Shown here: piece after piece, positions 58,857-64,000 of the stretch
Numbering within the stretch: the first letter of the stretch is position 1
Layout of the letters: each line of letters starts with the position of its first letter
NCBI GenBank assembly: GCA_002812745.2
Contig: NCSJ02000034.1
Span: 62,001 to 126,000 of the forward strand
Origin: Scytalidium lignicola
Taxonomy: Eukaryota; Ascomycota; Leotiomycetes
Length of the DNA: 64,000 bases
Reading direction: 5' to 3'
Notes under the pieces: generated by a model
Told to the model about the DNA's origin: nothing
Database searches by the model: none
Seen by the model: only the letters and a program-made list of their open reading frames with translations
Made by a program: the position numbers and the translations under genes

Positions 58857-59434
58857 TTCNTTTTTGATACCATGTTGATAAGATACCTAGTGTGCAAAGA
58901 TTAGAAGTTTGCGGCAATGAACAATCAGAGATATCCTTCGTCGACCTTTGAGTCTATCCACTTGATGTTTATATTTTTTTGCAGGCCTTCAAATCACCCC
59001 CCTCTATCTTTCTAGCTGCAGGGTTTAGGCAGGGCGAGCTAGGCAGCAACCCCGCCGACCTTAAGTCATCCATGAATTTTAACCTTTTATTCCACGTACT
59101 GCTTCGGATTAGGTTAACTACTTGTGCTCTCTGCTTACAATCCTAACCACTATTAGTTCTTCCCGCTCTCAATACAAGTGACCAACATCAATAAATAACG
59201 ATAGCTGATGCTACATGAACAGGCCCTAATTCGTCCTACATTAGGTCCGAGATTACGACCTAATATGACTCAACTTGAGTAATTACGAGTAATACCTCTC
59301 AGTGTGCACGTATAAAAGAGTTAAGGACATTCCGACATTCCTCTAGGAAAATTTCCCGACTTAGATTTATTTCATATGTAGCTTCTATTTCTCAAACTTG
59401 AAGTAAATAGTCTCAAGAGAGACAATTAGAAATA
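58857..59434. other. Intergenic region, nothing recognised
   Basis: About 580 bp between two plus-strand genes, with an N at 58860 beside a T run. No open frame, RNA gene or clear repeat is seen. Confidence 0.45.
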
Positions 59435-60464
59435 ATGACGGTAGAAAAGGAGCCTTCTCTAAAGTCGGCAAACATCTCAAGTCACGCCAAAGTCGAGCTT
59501 CTTCCTTGGGACCCTGATTCAGCGGCACATGTCGAGAGACTTTACAACCAGAGGGTGGCATGTGGGTGGAAGAAGGAGTCGGTAGAATTATTTCGGCAGG
59601 AACAAAGAGAAGGATCAGCTGCTCTTCAGTGGATTGTAGGTTTTACCTTCAGATAAGACCTGCTGGTCACCACCACCACAATGGTACGAAAGAAGTGTTG
59701 ATGAGAAGTACTTGAAATAGATACTCCCATCAAAAGACCCCACAACACCACAGAGCCTTAAAATCCACGCAACTGCCTTCCCTGCCGAATCTACCGCCCT
59801 CTTAGATACTGCAGTTTCTTTCGGTGGCAAGCCCCGCACACCAACCAATGCCTCCTTTGTCCCTGTCGGTCACATCTCTCTCTACGCTAATTTCAATAAC
59901 AAAGAACTCGCTGATGCCTCCAAAGGCATCTACTATATCTCAAATTTCTACGTCTCCCGTGCATTGCATAGCATGGGCTTAGGACGTGCAGCAATGGACC
60001 TGATAGAGAGTATAGCCATAGAGCAGCCGTTGTGTGCCAAGGTATTGACGCTTAATACTGCGACTGATACCGTGGTTAATAAGGATGGACTTGAAATGGT
60101 TAAGGAGGAAGTATATATGCAGCTGGGAGTTCCTCCCCCGAAGGTATGGGGTCAGTTTTCTCTTCTAGACTCTTTTTCTTCTGGTTTTCATCGTTAGATC
60201 AACACTCCCTTCCGAGTCTAACACATGCGCGTACTGTCAATTTTTATTATTAAAGAAAAGTCCCATATTTATTATAAAAAACGAGAAAGTCAGTTAGAGA
60301 CTTGAACGTTGTGCTAACAGTATCATTAGATTTCGAATCGGCAATGGTATGAGCGGCGTGGATATCAGGTGGTCAAAACCATAGAAAAAGCATATACTGA
60401 AACATTACCTAGTGGAGAGATAGTTTATTTTTCGGCTGTTTCAATGCGAAAGGAACTTATATGA
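59435..60464 (+). CDS. GNAT-family N-acetyltransferase
   Basis: A predicted acetyl-CoA-dependent N-acetyltransferase of unknown substrate. Exons: 59435-59635, 59721-60143 and 60330-60464, total 759 nt, 252 residues. Introns are 85 nt and 186 nt; the second is the longest in the window. The N-terminal part (ERLYNQRVACGWKKESVELF) is shared by a group of uncharacterised fungal GNATs. Beta strands 4-5 are FVPVGHISLYANF and GIYYISNFYVSRALHSMGLG, with the acetyl-CoA loop at RALHSMGLGRAAMDLIE. The last exon supplies NRQWYERRGYQVVKTIEKAY, the conserved Tyr/Gly strand, and VYFSAVSMRKEL at the end. The last acceptor (CATTAG) is preferred to an upstream CAG, which leads straight into a stop. Confidence 0.85.
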
Positions 60465-61601
60465 ATTAGGTTTGCTTCTTCAAACGGTTCTAGCAGCCAT
60501 GTCTGTAGAACTTTGGCATTAGCAAGGTCAGCACACAAGTATATTTACAGCAAAAAGCTGTACGCATTTCATACCTCATTTTGAAGTATATACAATTCTA
60601 TTTCTTAATTATCAACTTTAACACTTCAATGCTTTCCTTTATAGCCCTCTTTTTCATTAAACTTAATGTTACCTCGAGTATGAAGACCCAACTTTAATCA
60701 CTTATATTAGCTAAAGAATATCGATATTGAATGGATAACAGATATTGTTAATTTATATAAGCGTAATAAAGCTTTCTAAAACCCCCCTACATATGACTAT
60801 GCAAATGATATATATGGATATATCGGATAAGATTTCTAGGGTCTATTTAATCAACCTTCACAGGACTAGCCTGTTCGTATTTGTAAGCTATAGGTTTGTT
60901 GACCTTGCCAGCAAGTTCCTTTTGAAGCTATTTTGACAACGAAACGAATCTCATCTTCTGGCCGAAAAGCTGGAGACTTGGCTAGAGTAAAATATGAGTA
61001 GAAATAATACATCGTCTGTGACTTACGCCATATTCTGCCCCTCTTGTAGACAGATATTGTTGAGATGGCTCGTATGTGGCTACAGAGGTATTTTCTTCCT
61101 GATACGGAAGCACGACATCGTTGCTGTTTTGCAATTGGTATTCCGTGGAGTTGGGGGTTGCTAAATGGAAAAATGTTTCTACGTAGAGAGTGAATCCTCC
61201 GACGTTTACCCGACTCCTATGCAGGGCTGTCGGGACAAGGCTGGAAAATCGCCTCGGTTTAATCTTCAACTTTCAATAACCTTCGGTGCTAATTGCTCTG
61301 GATTAGGCAGTGAAGCCATCGGTAAGTATAAATGTTGCCTAAAGATTGGACACCGATCAGAATCCCAGGAAAGAACAGGCGTCCGACCACGAAATCCGAA
61401 GTTGCGGCCAGGAAAGCTTTGGTATGAACCTTTACCGTTTGCTCTGTGTAGCAGTACTGACAGCTATCACAGAACCGGCCCCGTGGTCGGCCCTTTAGAG
61501 CATCAATTCTTAACCAATCGCCCCAAAATGAGTCAACTTTACCCTCAACACCGAAACCCCACAAAAAGCGGACACTGAAGAACCTAAAGTCAACCTATAG
61601 G
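60465..61601. other. Intergenic region with a possible minus-strand gene
   Basis: 60465-60865 is AT-rich with nothing recognised. 60866-61170 holds a possible spliced minus-strand gene, listed separately. A 137-codon plus-strand frame at 61165-61578 has no domains and probably includes leader sequence of the following gene. Confidence 0.4.
60866..61146 (-). CDS. Possible small hypothetical protein, 3' two exons
   Basis: A minus-strand exon reading ATPNSTEYQLQNSNDVVLP and TYEPSQQYLSTRGAEYG ends at 61027 before a consensus GTAAGT. An acceptor at 60977-60978 (TAGCCAAG) continues the frame as SPAFRPEDEIRFVVKIASK and CWQGQQTYSLQIRTG to a TAG at 60866. The intron is 49 nt. Composition looks protein-like, but I recognise no family. 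The 5' exon is not identified; another small intron may lie at about 61147-61195 (GTAAAC to CATTTAG). Confidence 0.3.
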
Positions 61602-62674
61602 ATGTCTTACCTTGAGAAACTTCCGCTTGAGCTTCTTGAGCAGATCTTTTTCTACTGTAAGAACTGTAATCTTCCGAGAGCTAGTCCCATATTTGCTGGG
61701 AAGCTTAGCAATGAGAAGGTTTATATTGATCTTCTCACGGATGCCTTTAGACACTCATGGGAGATCCGTCTTGTCTATGAGCATCATCACACGGAGAGTG
61801 GAGAAAGAGAGGAAAGGGACCAGATCTACAAAGGTTTATTTGGAAAGGAATTTCAAGAGCAATCTAGTACTGGTAACAGTAAATTTCAGGTACGGAGATA
61901 ATAACTGATTATATCAATCTCTACTAATCATGCTGAAGTCTGACTTGCTGAGTTGTCGTTGGGCGACTCTTTCCTTAATATTAAAGGCCCAGGAGTCTTG
62001 GTACGAGAGGCTACCGCCGTCCAGATGGAAAGATATGCCTAGTGTTATTGAAACGGGTGGAGCACGTTCTACACAGCGTTTTGAGGAACGTTTCAGGTTA
62101 TTTAGGAACCTTGGTCTAATATATTTTCTCTCTGATCCATTGCACCTGGACATGACAATTTATCGGCATACCGACCTTGACGATGGCGTAGAAATTCCCC
62201 AAAGCCTTCTACTTGGACCTTGGAGTGATGAGATGGTTAAACATCTATATTGGTTCTTCGAGAGTAAAGGAAAGGTTGACGATGTAGATTCTACCCATGG
62301 GGAGGTAAGTTGACTCTTACCATCCACTGAACGGCGGTATATGCTAACTCAAATCACAGATAGCACTTTTAGGTCTCAAAAAGGCGATCTCCATTGGGAA
62401 CCTTCATGTAATAATTCTCTTGATACAGATGGGACTCTCGCATCAGATCAATGCTGATTTCATCGCCGAAGCACTACGGTATGCTGGCGGTGATATCACC
62501 ACTGTCTTCAAAATTCTCCTGAGCGCTGCAATTCCGAATCTACGAAGTTCTACTGCTCCTGTCATATCCAAGGCACTGTGGAGCTATAGAGACGACCTTC
62601 TTGCTGAGGGCGATACGGACAGACTTGCTCATGTAGACGCTATAATTAGACTAGACCTTATGCCCCGAAACTAG
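61602..62674 (+). CDS. F-box-like protein, hypothetical
   Basis: Exons: 61602-61889, 61939-62304 and 62360-62674, total 969 nt, 322 residues. Introns are 49 nt (CTAAT branch site) and 55 nt (GTAAGT donor). The N-terminus (MSYLEKLPLELLEQIFFYC) fits an F-box start (LPxELLxxI), followed by a Cys/Pro stretch where a full F-box would continue (NLPRASPIF). This group often carries ankyrin-like helical repeats afterwards; here ALLGLKKAISIGNLHVIILL is compatible with one degenerate repeat. A role as an SCF ubiquitin-ligase adaptor is inferred only from the F-box. No homologue with known substrate is recognised. Confidence 0.75.
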
Positions 62675-63063
62675 ACTCGGATGAAGTAAATATAGTCAAT
62701 TGCAAAAGTGGCTTGTTGCAAATTGTTATTAATTTTTTCTTGACGGTTAGACGCTAACAGCGCTATAACACGTGCTTTTGTGAGGTCACGAGGTTAGGTG
62801 CCTTTTGAGGGCTGTCTCTTTGTTCAGAGGCTTTATTTAAAACTAACTTCACTTTTATTCTGATCTTTAAGCAATCTTAATTTAATCACTTTCTTGACAA
62901 GTTCTGCGCATGTTCTTGAACTTTTAATACTTGGATATTAACTTAGAATAGAACAGGTTATAGAAAACAAACGCCAGAGTCTTAATAAGCGAGCAATATA
63001 AACCAGGAGTCAAAAGATATGAGCATTAATACGTCGAGAAGTTGAATAACCACAAAGAAGAGC
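62675..63063. other. Convergent intergenic region, AT-rich
   Basis: About 390 bp with a CACGTG-like box (AACACGTGC near 62770). No gene is seen. Confidence 0.4.
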
Positions 63064-63070
63064 AAAAAAA
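63064..63070 (-). terminator. RNA polymerase III T-run terminator
   Basis: A run of seven T on the minus strand lies 13 nt beyond the 3' end of the tRNA-Gly-like gene, as expected for polymerase III termination. Confidence 0.6.
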
Positions 63071-63082
63071 TTAATATGAGAA

Positions 63083-63217
63083 TGCAACTGCCGTGAATCG
63101 AACACGAACCTAATAGGCGGATAAGTATACTGCGTAAGATCAGATTTGATGGTTGAGACTTACCTCCACCTAACATTGAATGGAAGGGTGGAATCCTAAC
63201 CATTGGACCACAGAAGC
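63083..63217 (-). tRNA. tRNA-Gly(UCC)-like gene with two insertions
   Basis: The A box (TGGTCCAATGG) and B box (GTTCGATTC) of a tRNA promoter are present on the minus strand. The D stem pairs GTCC/GGAT. The anticodon stem is CCACC/GGTGG with loop CTTCCA, anticodon UCC (63184-63182). A 9-nt segment (about 63172-63180) follows position 37, where tRNA introns normally lie. The T stem pairs TCGTG/CACGG. Between the anticodon stem and T stem sits a 54-nt extra segment (63110-63163) beginning GTAAGT and ending TTAG. Removing it leaves a 4-nt variable loop, the normal size for tRNA-Gly. The acceptor stem (GCTTCTG with CAGTTGC) has two U-U mismatches. It may be an unusual functional gene or a decaying pseudogene. 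Confidence 0.6.
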
Positions 63218-63444
63218 TGTTGACGAGAAACAGCTTGATTAATATGCTTTAGTTAATTCGGTTAGATCACGTGCAAGTCTGCATTTGTTATTGATTGCAT
63301 CCTTAATTTAACTAATGATTGTATTAATTATTTATCCATTAAAACTAAATATATTACTTTGTAAATATTTACTTTTAAGTATAATTTACAAAGTGTTAAA
63401 ACATTTTATATAAAATAGATTACCGATTATACTTTCGTCGACTG
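63218..63444. other. AT-rich spacer upstream of the tRNA-like gene
   Basis: A CACGTG box lies near 63268. The rest is very AT-rich, with no gene. Confidence 0.35.
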
Positions 63445-63696
63445 CGGAGGTTGATTTCAAAAGTTCTTGCTAGCGCGACGCTAAAAACGCCACATTTTAT
63501 ACCCTCGTCATGTGACCCTAGTGATTGCGGCATCCTTACAGTGACTATAGCACCTAAGGTGCGCTATAGTTACAGCGCGTTACAGGGCATGGACCGCCTA
63601 AAGATTCACCGAGTTATAGGGCATCTACGCTGAGTGCTTGGGTTGGGCGAATGTGGCGTTTTTAGCGCAGGCATGAACTTTTGAAAGCGACATCCG
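63445..63696. mobile_element. MITE-like element with long imperfect terminal inverted repeats
   Basis: About 252 bp. The left end (from CGGAGGTTGATTTCAAAAG) and the reverse complement of the right end (CGGATGTCGCTTTCAAAAG) align. Matching continues through TTC, TGC and the shared GCTAAAAACGCCACATT, for an imperfect inverted repeat of roughly 50 bp. The centre has a near-palindrome (ACTATAGCACCTAAGG). No coding capacity, so a non-autonomous DNA element is the likeliest reading. No target-site duplication was found by eye. Confidence 0.6.
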
Positions 63697-63722
63697 TATA
63701 TTAGGCTTGTTTAAAAAAAAGG

Positions 63723-63822
63723 TTAATAGTGCACGTTAGGGAAGCTGACTACTGTACGATAGTAGAAAGTACTATCAACAGGGTTTCCTGTTTGACGCAT
63801 CCTCAGATTCGTGCACTATTAA
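63723..63822. mobile_element. 100-bp MITE-like element with perfect 13-bp inverted ends and TTAA termini
   Basis: TTAATAGTGCACG at 63723-63735 is mirrored exactly by CGTGCACTATTAA at 63810-63822. If the outer TTAA on each side is a target duplication, the element has 9-bp terminal repeats TAGTGCACG, as expected for a piggyBac-type MITE. An internal hairpin (GATAGTA, 5-nt loop, TACTATC) lies in the middle. Confidence 0.6.
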
Positions 63823-64000
63823 ATTTCCAATCCAAATGTGGATTGTAGTCAAGCTTTTGGAGCTGGGAGATTGCTCCGGTTTTGGAAGCTATGCTGTAGA
63901 TGACATCATGAAGCACCAGCCACAAGCTGCGTCAATCTTGTGGCGCAAAAACATGATGGTATTCTACTGATTAGGGTTACATTGGATCCCCAAATCTTGA
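63823..64000. other. Window end, nothing firm
   Basis: A plus-strand frame from an ATG at about 63838 (MWIVVKLLELGDCSGF) runs about 44 codons to a stop. It has no recognised domain. A gene may begin beyond the window. Confidence 0.25.

Noticed and set aside
61165..61578. 137-codon plus-strand frame before the last F-box-like gene
   Set aside because: No domain, and its end runs into the probable leader of that gene; I treat it as chance.

Overview
The window is nuclear DNA of a filamentous ascomycete (Pezizomycotina, plausibly a leotiomycete, though nothing here fixes the class). It is moderately AT-rich and fairly gene-dense. Genes lie on both strands with many short GT-AG introns, mostly 45-65 nt, carrying CTAAC/CTGAC-like branch points. 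The set is housekeeping and shared by filamentous fungi: INO80/SWR1 actin-related proteins, Mediator subunits, an FHF-complex protein and an autophagy E1. There are no operons, CRISPR arrays, prophage or complete transposons.

Layout. 1-2840 (-): an Hst3/Hst4-type sirtuin cut by the window edge. 4155-4983 (+): a two-exon gene of unknown function. 5148-6681 (+): tRNA dimethylallyltransferase. 7429-9246 (+): an F-box-like, Cys-rich protein. 10074-10313 (+): a small Cys-rich protein. 10846-15166 (-): FGAM synthase. 15785-18418 (-): Arp8. 18.4-20.9 kb: a gene-poor block holding an aldehyde dehydrogenase relic and a hairpin. 20966-25514 (+): a large chromodomain/CCCH protein. 26237-26936 (-): an ankyrin protein. 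27163-30117 (-): glucosidase II alpha. 30991-34374 (-): Mediator 16. 35147-36955 (+): Afg1-type mitochondrial ATPase. 38027-39417 (-): Arp6. 39601-40788 (+): GCIP/cyclin-D-binding-like protein. 41659-42628 (-): ribose-5-phosphate isomerase. 43760-45332 (+): pantothenate kinase. 45760-50577 (-): Mediator 12. 51946-54195 (-): Atg7. 55871-58856 (+): FHIP-type protein. 59435-60464 (+): GNAT acetyltransferase. 61602-62674 (+): F-box-like protein. 63083-63217 (-): a tRNA-Gly(UCC)-like gene with two insertions. The last 600 bases hold two MITE-like inverted-repeat elements.

Six genes act in chromatin or transcription: sirtuin, Arp8 (INO80), chromodomain protein, Arp6 (SWR1), Med16 and Med12. The rest are metabolic or trafficking genes (purine, pentose phosphate, CoA, ER glycan trimming, autophagy, endosome transport). 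I see no sign of a secondary-metabolite cluster. The most unusual item is the tRNA-Gly-like gene. Its variable arm is interrupted by a 54-nt segment that looks like this genome's spliceosomal introns. The six single N characters all touch A/T homopolymers; in both coding cases, leaving the N out restores the reading frame, so they look like assembly artefacts. Exon boundaries below were inferred by eye from splice motifs, frame and family conservation.
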